Assembly: GCF_003351405.1 (NCBI RefSeq) | Contig: NZ_CP031240.1 | Coordinates: forward strand, 1,240,001-1,304,000 | Length of the DNA: 64,000 nt | Reading direction: 5' to 3' | Source: Haemophilus haemolyticus | GTDB lineage: Bacteria > Pseudomonadota > Gammaproteobacteria > Enterobacterales > Pasteurellaceae | Shown: in pieces, positions 29,672 through 38,566 of the stretch | How the letters are laid out: the number at the start of each line of letters is the position of its first letter | Numbering within the stretch: the stretch's first letter is position 1 | Position numbers and translations under genes: made by a program | The notes under the pieces: generated by a model | Database searches by the model: none | What the model was told of the DNA's origin: nothing | The model's input: the letters and a program-made list of their open reading frames with translations, nothing else

Positions 29672-31258
29672 ATGTTATGGTTTTTCTTTTGTGTAGCCAT
29701 TTTGATTCTTGGTTACTTTGTTTATGGAAAAATTATCGAAAAAATCTTTGTGATTAATCCACAACGTCAGACCCCTGCTTATCAGGTTAATGATGGCGTG
29801 GATTATATGCCAATGTCAAAAACAAAAATTTGGTTAATTCAATTATTAAACATTGCTGGAACTGGCCCTATTTTTGGTCCAATTCTTGGTGCTTTATACG
29901 GACCGGTGGCAATGCTTTGGATTGTAATCGGTTGTATTTTTGCCGGTGCAGTACATGACTATTTCTGTGGTATGTTGAGTATCCGTCATGGCGGTGCAAC
30001 TATGCCACATTTAGCTGGTAAATTCTTAGGTCGCCCTGTAAAAGTATTTATTAACACATTAGCACTTGTACTTTTATTATTAGTAGGTGTTGTGTTTGTA
30101 TCAAGCCCAGCTCAATTAATGGGTACGATTACCATGGACTTATTGGGCGCATCTCAAGGTGCGTTACAATTAGGTGATGCTGAAGCTGTTCATCATGCAG
30201 TTGAAGCTGGTGGTATCAAAGTATGGGGTATGGATAAAGCAACGGTTGTTGCAATTTGGACCATTATTATTTTTGCTTACTATATTCTTGCGACTTTATT
30301 GCCGATCGACAAAATTATCGGTCGAATCTATCCGCTCTTTGGCGCGTTGTTGCTATTTATGTCTGTGGGTATGGTGTATGGCTTAGTTTCTGCACACTTT
30401 AGTGCTGTTGATCCTATTGAGTTCTTCCGTACTATCAATGCAGATGGTCAAGGTTTAACTTTAGAGAAATTTACACAAAACTTCCAAGTGAAGGGTGATG
30501 TTCCAATTTGGCCATTATTGTTCTTAACTATTTCTTGTGGTGCATTATCTGGTTTCCATGCAACTCAAACTCCTTTAATGGCGCGTTGTGCTGAAAATGA
30601 AAAAGAAGGTCGTTTTATCTTTTACGGTGCAATGATTGCTGAAGGTGTAATTGCATTAATCTGGTGTATGGTTGGTCTTGCATTCTATGAAAACCCACAG
30701 GCATTACAAGATGCAATTGCTGCGGGTTCACCATCTAAAGTTGTATATGATAGTTCATTACACTTCTTAGGTTTTATCGGTGGTATCTTTGCTGTGTTAG
30801 GTGTAGTGGTTTTACCTATTACTTCTGGCGATACCGCATTCCGTGCAGCTCGTTTACAATTAGCGGAAATTTTCCATATCGACCAACGTTCATTACCTAA
30901 ACGTTTATTAATTGCTGTACCACTATTCGTATTGGGCTATTTTGTGTCAACCATTGACTTTAGCGTATTATGGCGTTATTTCACTTGGGCAAACCAAATG
31001 ACAGCAATGGTAATGTTATGGACTGCAGCAGCATACTTATATCGCTACCATAAATTCCACTGGGTTGCGTCTATTCCGGCTTGGTTTATTACAACAATAT
31101 GTGCAACTTACTTGTTCTACAACAAAATCGGTTTCGGTTTAGATTATCAACTTTCAGTTTATCTTGGTTTTGCAACAACAATTGTTTGTATCGTGTTATT
31201 CTTCGCTATGCTTAAGCCATTAGGCGAGCGCGATGAAGAAGCGTATGTGAATAATTAA
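29672..31258 (+). CDS. cstA: CstA-family transporter (carbon starvation protein)
   Basis: From the ATG at 29672 (GAGGAG seven bases upstream) the protein has 528 residues and about 13-15 membrane helices. The family motifs YMPMSKTKIWLIQLLNIAGTG, read here as NIAGTGPIFGPILGALYGP, then GAVHDYFCGMLSIRHGG and GFHATQTPLMARC are typical of CstA/BtsT carriers. In E. coli these take up pyruvate and help with peptide use in starvation. It is shorter than E. coli CstA (about 700 residues). A TTG upstream at 29657 overlaps the ribosome-binding site and is rejected. The perfect CRP site upstream supports carbon control. Confidence 0.9.
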   Translation: MLWFFFCVAILILGYFVYGKIIEKIFVINPQRQTPAYQVNDGVDYMPMSKTKIWLIQLLNIAGTGPIFGPILGALYGPVAMLWIVIGCIFAGAVHDYFCGMLSIRHGGATMPHLAGKFLGRPVKVFINTLALVLLLLVGVVFVSSPAQLMGTITMDLLGASQGALQLGDAEAVHHAVEAGGIKVWGMDKATVVAIWTIIIFAYYILATLLPIDKIIGRIYPLFGALLLFMSVGMVYGLVSAHFSAVDPIEFFRTINADGQGLTLEKFTQNFQVKGDVPIWPLLFLTISCGALSGFHATQTPLMARCAENEKEGRFIFYGAMIAEGVIALIWCMVGLAFYENPQALQDAIAAGSPSKVVYDSSLHFLGFIGGIFAVLGVVVLPITSGDTAFRAARLQLAEIFHIDQRSLPKRLLIAVPLFVLGYFVSTIDFSVLWRYFTWANQMTAMVMLWTAAAYLYRYHKFHWVASIPAWFITTICATYLFYNKIGFGLDYQLSVYLGFATTIVCIVLFFAMLKPLGERDEEAYVNN

Positions 31259-31278
31259 TTCATAAAATCTCATTTTAT

Positions 31279-31312
31279 AAAACCGTTTGAATTGATGTTC
31301 GAACGGTTTTTT
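31279..31312 (+). terminator. Intrinsic terminator after cstA
   Basis: AAAACCGTTTGAA (31279-31291) pairs with TTCGAACGGTTTT (31298-31310), with one G-U pair and a 6-base loop, followed by TTAT. Confidence 0.9.
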
Positions 31313-31330
31313 ATCTATGATTTTTATGTT

Positions 31331-31380
31331 TCTTTATATTTCCTCACATTCCTTTACATTCCTTTACATTTCTTTACATT
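31331..31380 (+). repeat. Five tandem 10-bp repeats upstream of the adhesin
   Basis: Five decamers in exact register (TCTTTATATT, TCCTCACATT, CCTTTACATT twice, TCTTTACATT) are followed by the degenerate TCTTTTCTTG. The period equals one helical turn. It lies in the 379-bp gap between cstA and the adhesin start, downstream of the cstA terminator. This gap also holds the leader ORF and the tetranucleotide tract. A weak -10-like TATAAC is at 31428-31433 with no good -35. Confidence 0.75.
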
Positions 31381-31448
31381 TCTTTTCTTGTTTTGAAGAG
31401 TAAATGATAGGAAAATCCAAAAACTTTTATAACCTAGGATTTTAATCT

Positions 31449-31544
<96 letters not shown>

Positions 31545-31637
31545 ATCATCTCTCTTTTCTCCAAACAATCAATGGGTAGAGAGTATGAACAAAAATCTAT
31601 TTTTCTCCCCTTTCTTTATCATGTTTGGAGCTATTCT

Positions 31638-34600
31638 ATGAATCATATTTTTCGCGTTATTTGGAATACATCTATTCAATCTTGGTCAGTTGTATCAGAA
31701 TTATCTAGAGCACATAAAAAACAAAGCGTATCAAATCCACAATCAAGTGCGGTGAATTTATCTGGAGTTTTTAAATTATCGGCAATTGCCCTTTCTTTTT
31801 TTACGGCTTCCAGTGTTTATGCGGCAGTTTCTGATAATGATTTTACTGCTTTACAAGGTCGTGTTGCAGCATTAGAAAACCAACATACATCTCTTAATGA
31901 TGCTGTGACAGCGATTAACAATAAGTTAAATGCTACATCGGTAGCTATTGGCGAAAGTGCCGTAGCATCAGGCAATCATACAACCGTGGTGGGTGCAGGT
32001 GCGAAGGCAGTAGAGGATAATTCGGTAGCTATTGGTAAAAGTGTCGTAGCATCAGGCATTAATGCAACAGCCATGGGGACAGAAGCTAAGGCGGCAGGCG
32101 CAGGTTCGGTTGCGATTGGTAAAGACGCAACTGCAGATAAAATTCCAACTGCTGGTGACGTGCTTGGGACTCCTGGTTCTGAAAGTGCCATTGCCATTGG
32201 TAATGGGGCAAAAGCGCAAAATGATAGAGCAATTGCCATTGGTAAGAGTACAGTGGCAACTGGACAAAGTTCGATTGCTTTTGGTGAAAACGCTAAAGCG
32301 GAGGGAATGCAGAATGTGGCGATTGGTTTTAATAGTGAAGCGACAAGGGCATTTGGAGTTGCAATTGGCGTAGATGCTAAAAGTAATGCGACTAATGGAT
32401 TGGCTTTGGGATATGATTCAAAAGTAACTGGTCTTGCGGGTACAGCGATTTCAAATCACGCAAAATCAGAGGGAGACTATTCTGTTGCTATCGGTGATGA
32501 TGCAGAATCTAAAGGAAGGGAATCTTTAGCCTTAGGTTCAAGCGCAAAATCAGAGGGAAATCACTCTTTTGCTGCCGGTGCAAGGGCAGATGCCAAGGCA
32601 GCTGCTGCGACAGCTATCGGTTTACGTGCAGAAGTAATGGATGAAAAGTCTATAAGTTCGGTAGTTATTGGCACAGATTCTAAGATTACTAATTCACGAT
32701 CGAGTGTCGCTATTGGGCAGAGTGCAGAAAATACTTCCTCTTCATATAGCGTGGCATTAGGGGAATCTGCACTTAATACAGCTTCAAACCTAGGTGTAGC
32801 CATTGGTTCTGAAGCAAAAAATGACACATCTGTACGTGGTACAGCTATAGGTTTTCAAGCGAATACAAAAGGACAAGATACGATTGCTTTTGGTACGCAA
32901 GCAACTAGTAGTGCTGATCGTGCAGTGTCTATTGGTATTAAGTCTATTGCAAAAGCAAGAGATAGTTATGCAATTGGTACGCAAGCGTCCAGCTTATCTA
33001 GCGAAGCGGTGGTCATTGGCAATCGTGCTGCAATTAATGAAAAAGCAGCTAACTCTATTGCTATTGGTTCTGGCGCATATATAGGTGTTCAAAATGCTAC
33101 ATCTGAAGTGGGTAATACACCTGCAAAAGTGTCTCAACCTTTAGAACGAATCACCAAAGATAACAATGAAATTTCTGTTATTACACAGGCTGAATCTCAC
33201 AAATATGATTGGTCTATGGCAATTGGCCACGATTCACGTGCGTATGGCTACCAAACGTTAGCATTAGGTAATAATGCAGAAGCCTATGATACGAACAGTA
33301 CAGCAATTGGTATGGGGTCCAGTGCAAAAGGTCATTTTTCCAACGCATTAGGTTATTTGGCAAAAACAGAGGGTAAGTATGCTACAGCGATAGGTTATAA
33401 CTCTGTAGCTGCTGCAGAATCTGCCACAGCAGTGGGCACACGTGCCGTAAGTAATTTGAAAGGTGCCGTTGCTCTAGGTAGTGATTCTCGTACTTCTGTA
33501 GATAAAAACGTATTTGGTTATGATACGGTGGAAAATGCTAATAAGACATTAGAGAATCTGTTGAGTGCTGAGGAAAAAGAAAAATATAATAGATTACTAG
33601 ATGAAATTAGGGAACTTGAGACAGAGCGTACCACATTAGAAAATAATTTGATTGCTTACATTACTGATGCAGCTAATGATCCTGAAGGTAAAACAGATGA
33701 GCAGAAAGACGCTATAAAAACTGAGAAAGCACGTTTAGGCGCATTAGTTACAGCAAAACAAGAAGAAATCAAAACGAAACAAACCGAAGCCAACAATATG
33801 GTGAAAGTGTGGCGTTCGACAGGGGCAGCCGTATCTGTGGGTGATGTGGGAACAGGATTAACACGTCAAATTACGAATGTAGCCGCTGGTACAGAAGATA
33901 CAGATGCAGTGAATGTGGCGCAGTTGAAATCCTTAGCTGTAGCAGGTATTCAATTTTCTGCCAATGATTATAATGATCAAGATTCTAGCGATGCGATGAA
34001 AGCTAAGATCATTAAAACACAGATCGGTGGTATTTTACCTATTCAAGGTAAATCAAGTACAGTGTATGGTTCAGTAAATGCTCCTACTACTGCATATTCA
34101 TCAGATAATTTAATTACATTTAATGATAGCGGTACATTGCGTATAGGTATGTTAAAAGCACCGACTTTCTCTAGCATTAAATTAGGTGATACAAATTCAA
34201 AAGTATTAAACGTTGATAATGGAAAATTAAAGTTTGATGGAAATGAAGTTGTAACTACAAATAATTTTGAAACTATTTTTAATGGATTATATGAATTCAA
34301 AAATGGGCTGAAGACTACAACAGAAAATAATAAAACAATTGTTAGTTTAGATAAAGATAGTCTTAAAAATGATCCTTCTTTTAAAGGCGAAAAAGGTGAA
34401 GATGGCAAATCTGCATACGAAGTATGGAAAGCGCAAGCAGGTAATGAAAATAAATCAGAAACTGATTTCACTAAGGCGATAAAAGGCGAAAAAGGTGATA
34501 AAGGTGAAGATGGCAAATCTGCATACGAAGTATGGAAAGCGCAAGCAGGTAATGAAAATAAATCAGAAACTGATTTCACTAAGGCGATAAAAGGCGAAAA

Positions 34601-36551
34601 AGGTGAAGATGGTAAATCTGCATACGAAGTATGGAAAGCGCAAGCAGGTAATGAAAATAAATCAGAAACTGATTTCACTAAGGCGATAAAAGGCGAAAAA
34701 GGTGATAAAGGTGAAGATGGCAAATCTGCATACGAAGTATGGAAAGCGCAAGCAGGTAATGAAAATAAATCAGAAACTGATTTCACTAAGGCGATAAAAG
34801 GCGAAAAAGGTGATAAAGGTGAAGATGGCAAATCTGCATACGAAGTATGGAAAGCTCAAGTAGGTAATGAAAATAAATCAGAAACTGATTTCACTAAGGC
34901 GATAAAAGGCGAAAAAGGTGATAAAGGTGAAGATGGCAAATCTGCATACGAAGTATGGAAAGCGCAAGCAGGTAATGAAAATAAATCAGAAACTGATTTC
35001 ACTAAGGCGATAAAAGGCGAAAAAGGTGATAAAGGTGAAGATGGCAAATCTGCATACGAAGTATGGAAAGCGCAAGCAGGTAATGAAAATAAATCAGAAA
35101 CTGATTTCACTAAGGCGATAAAAGGCGAAAAAGGTGATAAAGGTGAAGATGGCAAATCTGCATACGAAGTATGGAAAGCGCAAGCAGGTAATGAAAATAA
35201 ATCAGAAACTGATTTCACTAAGGCGATAAAAGGCGAAAAAGGTGATAAAGGTGAAGATGGCAAATCTGCATACGAAGTATGGAAAGCGCAAGCAGGTAAT
35301 GAAAATAAATCAGAAACTGATTTCACTAAGGCGATAAAAGGCGAAAAAGGTGATAAAGGTGAAGATGGCAAATCTGCATACGAAGTATGGAAAGCGCAAG
35401 CAGGTAATGAAAATAAATCAGAAACTGATTTCACTAAGGCGATAAAAGGCGAAAAAGGTGATAAAGGTGAAGATGGCAAATCTGCATACGAAGTATGGAA
35501 AGCGCAAGCAGGTAATGAAAATAAATCAGAAACTGATTTCACTAAGGCGATAAAAGGCGAAAAAGGTGATAAAGGTGAAGATGGCAAATCTGCATACGAA
35601 GTATGGAAAGCTCAAGTAGGTAATGAAAATAAATCAGAAACTGATTTCACTAAGGCGATAAAAGGCGAAAAAGGTGATAAAGGTGAAGATGGCAAATCTG
35701 CATACGAAGTATGGAAAGCGCAAGCAGGTAATGAAAATAAATCAGAAACTGATTTCACTAAGGCGATAAAAGGCGAAAAAGGTGATAAAGGTGAAGATGG
35801 CAAATCTGCATACGAAGTATGGAAAGCGCAAGCAGGTAATGAAAATAAATCAGAAACTGATTTCACTAAGGCGATAAAAGGCGAAAAAGGTGATAAAGGT
35901 GATAATGGAAAATCTGCGTACGAACTATGGAAAGAAATACCAGGTAATGAAAACAAATCAGTACAAGAGTTTGCTGATTCCTTAAAAGGTACAAATGGCA
36001 AAGATGGTAAATCAGTTAAAGCAACTGTAATGGATAACAGCGATGGTACTCATACGCTTGAAGTTACTAATAGTGATAATACCAAAACTAGTACGAAGAT
36101 TAAGGACGGTAAAAACGGTAAATCTGCTTATGAGATCTGGAGAGACAATGGCAACACTGGCAAAACAGAACAACAATTTGTAGATAGTCTTAATGCTAAC
36201 ACGAAGTTAAAAGAGCGTGTTAATACCATTGAGAACACTGTACATAACCATAGCCGTGAAATCCAGCAAAACCGTAATGCAATTGCGCAAGTTAATCGTG
36301 ATATGCAAAAAATGAATAAAGAATTGCGTGCAGGTATTGCGGGTGCGATTGCAATTGGTAGTTTGTATCAAAATACCATTCCAGGTAAAGAAACGATTTC
36401 TGCTGGTCTTGGTTCTTTTAAAGGACAAAATGCCGTTGCAGTAGGGTATTCTCGTTTATCTGATAATGGACGGGTTGGTATGAAAGCTAATCTTTCTATT
36501 AACTCAAGCGGAGATGCTGGAGCAGGGGCAAGTATTGGTTATACTTGGTAA
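31638..36551 (+). CDS. Trimeric autotransporter adhesin (YadA/Hia class, Cha-like)
   Basis: This 1637-residue surface adhesin starts at the ATG at 31638 (GGAG seven bases upstream). An extended signal peptide, MNHIFRVIWNTSIQSW, ends near SSVYA (residue 62). A coiled coil (about 66-95) leads into a long YadA-head beta-roll of SVAIG-type repeats (about 95-640). A charged coiled-coil insert (about 645-720), a neck (NVAAGTEDTDAVNVAQL, about 745) and a stalk segment follow. Residues 917-1414 are 14 tandem repeats. The last 75 or so residues, from AGIAGAIAIGSL to IGYTW, form the outer-membrane anchor. An in-frame ATG at 31572 lacks a ribosome-binding site. The repeat stalk recalls the Cha adhesin of the cryptic Haemophilus genospecies, but repeat lengths differ from what I remember. 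Confidence 0.93.
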   Translation: MNHIFRVIWNTSIQSWSVVSELSRAHKKQSVSNPQSSAVNLSGVFKLSAIALSFFTASSVYAAVSDNDFTALQGRVAALENQHTSLNDAVTAINNKLNATSVAIGESAVASGNHTTVVGAGAKAVEDNSVAIGKSVVASGINATAMGTEAKAAGAGSVAIGKDATADKIPTAGDVLGTPGSESAIAIGNGAKAQNDRAIAIGKSTVATGQSSIAFGENAKAEGMQNVAIGFNSEATRAFGVAIGVDAKSNATNGLALGYDSKVTGLAGTAISNHAKSEGDYSVAIGDDAESKGRESLALGSSAKSEGNHSFAAGARADAKAAAATAIGLRAEVMDEKSISSVVIGTDSKITNSRSSVAIGQSAENTSSSYSVALGESALNTASNLGVAIGSEAKNDTSVRGTAIGFQANTKGQDTIAFGTQATSSADRAVSIGIKSIAKARDSYAIGTQASSLSSEAVVIGNRAAINEKAANSIAIGSGAYIGVQNATSEVGNTPAKVSQPLERITKDNNEISVITQAESHKYDWSMAIGHDSRAYGYQTLALGNNAEAYDTNSTAIGMGSSAKGHFSNALGYLAKTEGKYATAIGYNSVAAAESATAVGTRAVSNLKGAVALGSDSRTSVDKNVFGYDTVENANKTLENLLSAEEKEKYNRLLDEIRELETERTTLENNLIAYITDAANDPEGKTDEQKDAIKTEKARLGALVTAKQEEIKTKQTEANNMVKVWRSTGAAVSVGDVGTGLTRQITNVAAGTEDTDAVNVAQLKSLAVAGIQFSANDYNDQDSSDAMKAKIIKTQIGGILPIQGKSSTVYGSVNAPTTAYSSDNLITFNDSGTLRIGMLKAPTFSSIKLGDTNSKVLNVDNGKLKFDGNEVVTTNNFETIFNGLYEFKNGLKTTTENNKTIVSLDKDSLKNDPSFKGEKGEDGKSAYEVWKAQAGNENKSETDFTKAIKGEKGDKGEDGKSAYEVWKAQAGNENKSETDFTKAIKGEKGEDGKSAYEVWKAQAGNENKSETDFTKAIKGEKGDKGEDGKSAYEVWKAQAGNENKSETDFTKAIKGEKGDKGEDGKSAYEVWKAQVGNENKSETDFTKAIKGEKGDKGEDGKSAYEVWKAQAGNENKSETDFTKAIKGEKGDKGEDGKSAYEVWKAQAGNENKSETDFTKAIKGEKGDKGEDGKSAYEVWKAQAGNENKSETDFTKAIKGEKGDKGEDGKSAYEVWKAQAGNENKSETDFTKAIKGEKGDKGEDGKSAYEVWKAQAGNENKSETDFTKAIKGEKGDKGEDGKSAYEVWKAQAGNENKSETDFTKAIKGEKGDKGEDGKSAYEVWKAQVGNENKSETDFTKAIKGEKGDKGEDGKSAYEVWKAQAGNENKSETDFTKAIKGEKGDKGEDGKSAYEVWKAQAGNENKSETDFTKAIKGEKGDKGDNGKSAYELWKEIPGNENKSVQEFADSLKGTNGKDGKSVKATVMDNSDGTHTLEVTNSDNTKTSTKIKDGKNGKSAYEIWRDNGNTGKTEQQFVDSLNANTKLKERVNTIENTVHNHSREIQQNRNAIAQVNRDMQKMNKELRAGIAGAIAIGSLYQNTIPGKETISAGLGSFKGQNAVAVGYSRLSDNGRVGMKANLSINSSGDAGAGASIGYTW
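34386..35879 (+). repeat. Fourteen in-frame 99/108-bp repeats in the adhesin stalk
   Basis: Each 36-residue unit has four collagen-like triplets (GEK GDK GED GKS) followed by AYEVWKAQAGNENKSETDF and TKAIK. Units 1 and 3 lack GDK (33 residues). Units 5 and 12 share the same A-to-V change and GCG-to-GCT change. A diverged fifteenth unit (GKSAYELWKEIPGNENKS) and a later SAYEIW copy flank the array. Long minus-strand ORFs here are artefacts of the repeat. Confidence 0.97.
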
Positions 36552-36576
36552 TACACTTTAATTCTATAAAAAAATC

Positions 36577-36610
36577 TAGCCTGTGAATGAAAATTCACAG
36601 GCTATTTTTT
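36577..36610 (+). terminator. Intrinsic terminator after the adhesin
   Basis: TAGCCTGTGAA (36577-36587) pairs perfectly with TTCACAGGCTA (36594-36604) around a 6-base loop, followed by TTTTTT. It ends the adhesin transcript before the division cluster. Confidence 0.92.
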
Positions 36611-36655
36611 ATTCTCTAAGATAACTCTTGATCTTATTAAATCTTCTTCTATTAA

Positions 36656-36686
36656 TTGCTTGCAACTTAATCAAACAAATTATAAA
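36656..36686 (+). promoter_or_regulatory. Probable promoter of the division and cell-wall cluster
   Basis: TATAAA at 36681-36686 is a -10 candidate. TTGCTT (36656-36661, 19-bp spacer) or TTGCAA (36660-36665, 15-bp spacer) is the -35. Either puts the start near 36693, just before the MraZ-type operator. Confidence 0.45.
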
Positions 36687-36697
36687 CTTACGTAGAT

Positions 36698-36723
36698 GTG
36701 GAGAAAAGTGGTGTTTTGTGGAG
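36698..36723 (+). promoter_or_regulatory. MraZ-type operator, three GTGG direct repeats 10 bp apart
   Basis: GTGGAG, GTGGTG and GTGGAG begin at 36698, 36708 and 36718, separated by A4 and T4. MraZ represses the E. coli dcw cluster by binding three TGGG-type repeats with the same 10-bp spacing near the start site. The position ahead of mraZ fits autoregulation. Confidence 0.75.
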
Positions 36724-36770
36724 ATTTTTAGGAAAATTTCTCAAAATAAGTTTAATTTTGAAGGCGTAAT

Positions 36771-37226
36771 ATGTTTCGTGGTGCAACAGCGGTTAATTTA
36801 GATTCTAAGGGACGCGTAGCGATCCCAACCCGCTATCGCTCTGAAATTCTTGAAAAGAATCAAGGGCAAATGGTTTGTACTGTAGATATTCGTCAACCTT
36901 GTCTTTTACTTTATCCCCTTGATGAATGGGAAAAAATCGAACAAAAACTTCTCGCACTTTCTAACTTTGATCCTACCCAACGCCGTTTGCAACGAGTAAT
37001 GCTTGGTCACGCCACTGAATGTGAGATGGATGCTCAGGGCCGTATCTTGCTTAGTGGGCCATTACGCCAACATGCAAAATTAGAAAAAGGTTTAATGTTG
37101 GTGGGACAACTTAATAAATTTGAAATTTGGAGTGCTATAGAATGGCATGCCCAAATTGAAGAAGATATGGAAATTGGTTCAAGTGCAGACTTTGCGTCTG
37201 AGGCTTTGAAAGATTTCTCATTATAG
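36771..37226 (+). CDS. mraZ: Transcriptional regulator MraZ
   Basis: MraZ is an AbrB-fold DNA-binding protein that represses the division and cell-wall cluster. The 151 residues contain two SpoVT/AbrB half-repeats: [22 protein letters not shown], shown in part as [15 protein letters not shown], and [19 protein letters not shown]. It is the first gene of the cluster and lies 38 bp upstream of rsmH. The operator-like repeats at 36698-36723 are in its leader. Confidence 0.96.
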   Translation: MFRGATAVNLDSKGRVAIPTRYRSEILEKNQGQMVCTVDIRQPCLLLYPLDEWEKIEQKLLALSNFDPTQRRLQRVMLGHATECEMDAQGRILLSGPLRQHAKLEKGLMLVGQLNKFEIWSAIEWHAQIEEDMEIGSSADFASEALKDFSL

Positions 37227-37263
37227 AAAATGATTCACCGTTTTTTACTTTTATATTGTATTT

Positions 37264-38229
37264 ATGGATACCGAAAATTCCTTTTCTTCACCTGAACATG
37301 TCACAGTTTTACTTCACGAAGCCGTGAATGGCTTGGCATTGAAGGAAAATGGAATTTATATTGACGGAACTTTTGGCCGTGGTGGTCATTCTCGCTTAAT
37401 CCTTTCTAAATTATCTTCAAATGGTCGTCTCATTGGAATTGACCGAGATCCCAGAGCCATTGCTGAAGCTCAAAAAATTCAAGACCCACGTTTTCAGATT
37501 GAACACAACAGCTTTTCCCATATTCCTGAAATTTGTGAAAAATTAATTTTGGTTGGCAAAATTGACGGCATTTTACTTGATCTTGGCGTGTCATCCCCAC
37601 AGCTTGATGAAGCTGAACGTGGATTTAGTTTTATGAAAGATGGCCCACTTGATATGCGTATGGACACGACTCAAGGTTTATCAGCGGAAGAATGGTTAAA
37701 ACAAGTATCGGTTGAGGATTTAACTTGGGTTTTGAAAACTTTTGGCGAAGAGCGTTTCGCTAAACGTATTGCCACCGCTATTGTTGATTACAACAAAAGT
37801 GCGGCTAAAAATGGCACCGAATTTTTATCGCGTACTAGTCAATTAGCTGAACTTATTTCACAAGCGGTACCTTTCAAAGATAAACATAAACATCCTGCGA
37901 CTCGCAGTTTCCAAGCTATTCGTATTTTCATCAATGCAGAATTAGATGAATTGGAAAGTGTACTCAATTCTGCTTTAGACATGTTAGCACCAGAAGGGCG
38001 TTTATCAATTATTAGTTTCCATTCTTTAGAAGATAGAATGGTAAAACATTTTATGAAAAAACAAAGTAAAGGTGAGGATATCCCTAAAGGTTTGCCATTG
38101 CGAGAAGACCAAATTCAACGTAATCAAAAATTAAAAACTATTGGTAAAGCAATTCAACCAAGTGATGCAGAAATTCAAGCAAATCCTCGTTCAAGAAGTG
38201 CAGTATTGCGTGTGGCGGAGAGAATTTAG
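37264..38229 (+). CDS. rsmH: 16S rRNA (cytosine-1402-N4)-methyltransferase
   Basis: RsmH (MraW) methylates C1402 in the ribosomal decoding centre. The 321 residues show the SAM loop [44 protein letters not shown] and the late block [16 protein letters not shown]. The stop TAG touches the start of ftsL. Confidence 0.96.
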   Translation: MDTENSFSSPEHVTVLLHEAVNGLALKENGIYIDGTFGRGGHSRLILSKLSSNGRLIGIDRDPRAIAEAQKIQDPRFQIEHNSFSHIPEICEKLILVGKIDGILLDLGVSSPQLDEAERGFSFMKDGPLDMRMDTTQGLSAEEWLKQVSVEDLTWVLKTFGEERFAKRIATAIVDYNKSAAKNGTEFLSRTSQLAELISQAVPFKDKHKHPATRSFQAIRIFINAELDELESVLNSALDMLAPEGRLSIISFHSLEDRMVKHFMKKQSKGEDIPKGLPLREDQIQRNQKLKTIGKAIQPSDAEIQANPRSRSAVLRVAERI

Positions 38230-38231
38230 TG

Positions 38232-38555
38232 ATGTCTGAAAATAATAAACCTCGTTATCCGTTACAGCAGATTTTAGTTGAAGATTTGTTTTCTTCAAAT
38301 AAGCTAATTGTTTTCTTATTAATAGCAATTTTGGTATCAGCAATGGGCGCTATTTGGGTGACGCATAAAACACGTCAGTTAATTTCTGAAAATGGTGCAC
38401 TTATTTTACAAAGGCAAGCGCTTGAAAATGAATATCGAAATTTACAGGTGCAGGAAGCGACTGAAGGGGATAGTACAAGAGTAGAATCTATTGCTGTAGG
38501 TACTTTAAAAATGAAACCTTTAACGACAGAACAAGAAGTTGAGATTAGAGAATAA
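38232..38555 (+). CDS. ftsL: Cell division protein FtsL
   Basis: FtsL is a bitopic inner-membrane protein that forms the FtsQLB complex and activates FtsWI. The 107 residues have a short cytoplasmic tail, one membrane helix (about 24-46, [19 protein letters not shown]) and a periplasmic leucine-zipper-like coiled coil ([20 protein letters not shown]). A GTG at 38229 overlaps the rsmH stop and could add one residue. Position between rsmH and ftsI confirms the call. Confidence 0.92.
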   Translation: MSENNKPRYPLQQILVEDLFSSNKLIVFLLIAILVSAMGAIWVTHKTRQLISENGALILQRQALENEYRNLQVQEATEGDSTRVESIAVGTLKMKPLTTEQEVEIRE

Positions 38556-38566
38556 TAGGTAAAAAG

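Noticed and set aside
31572..31637. Upstream in-frame start (ATG 31572) for the adhesin
   Set aside because: It lacks a ribosome-binding site and puts 22 residues before a canonical extended signal peptide. ATG 31638 has GGAG at ideal spacing.
34043..36001. Long minus-strand ORFs rich in SPLSPFSPF repeats opposite the adhesin
   Set aside because: They are mirror images of the in-frame repeat array; no ribosome-binding site, and the plus-strand protein has a complete domain plan.
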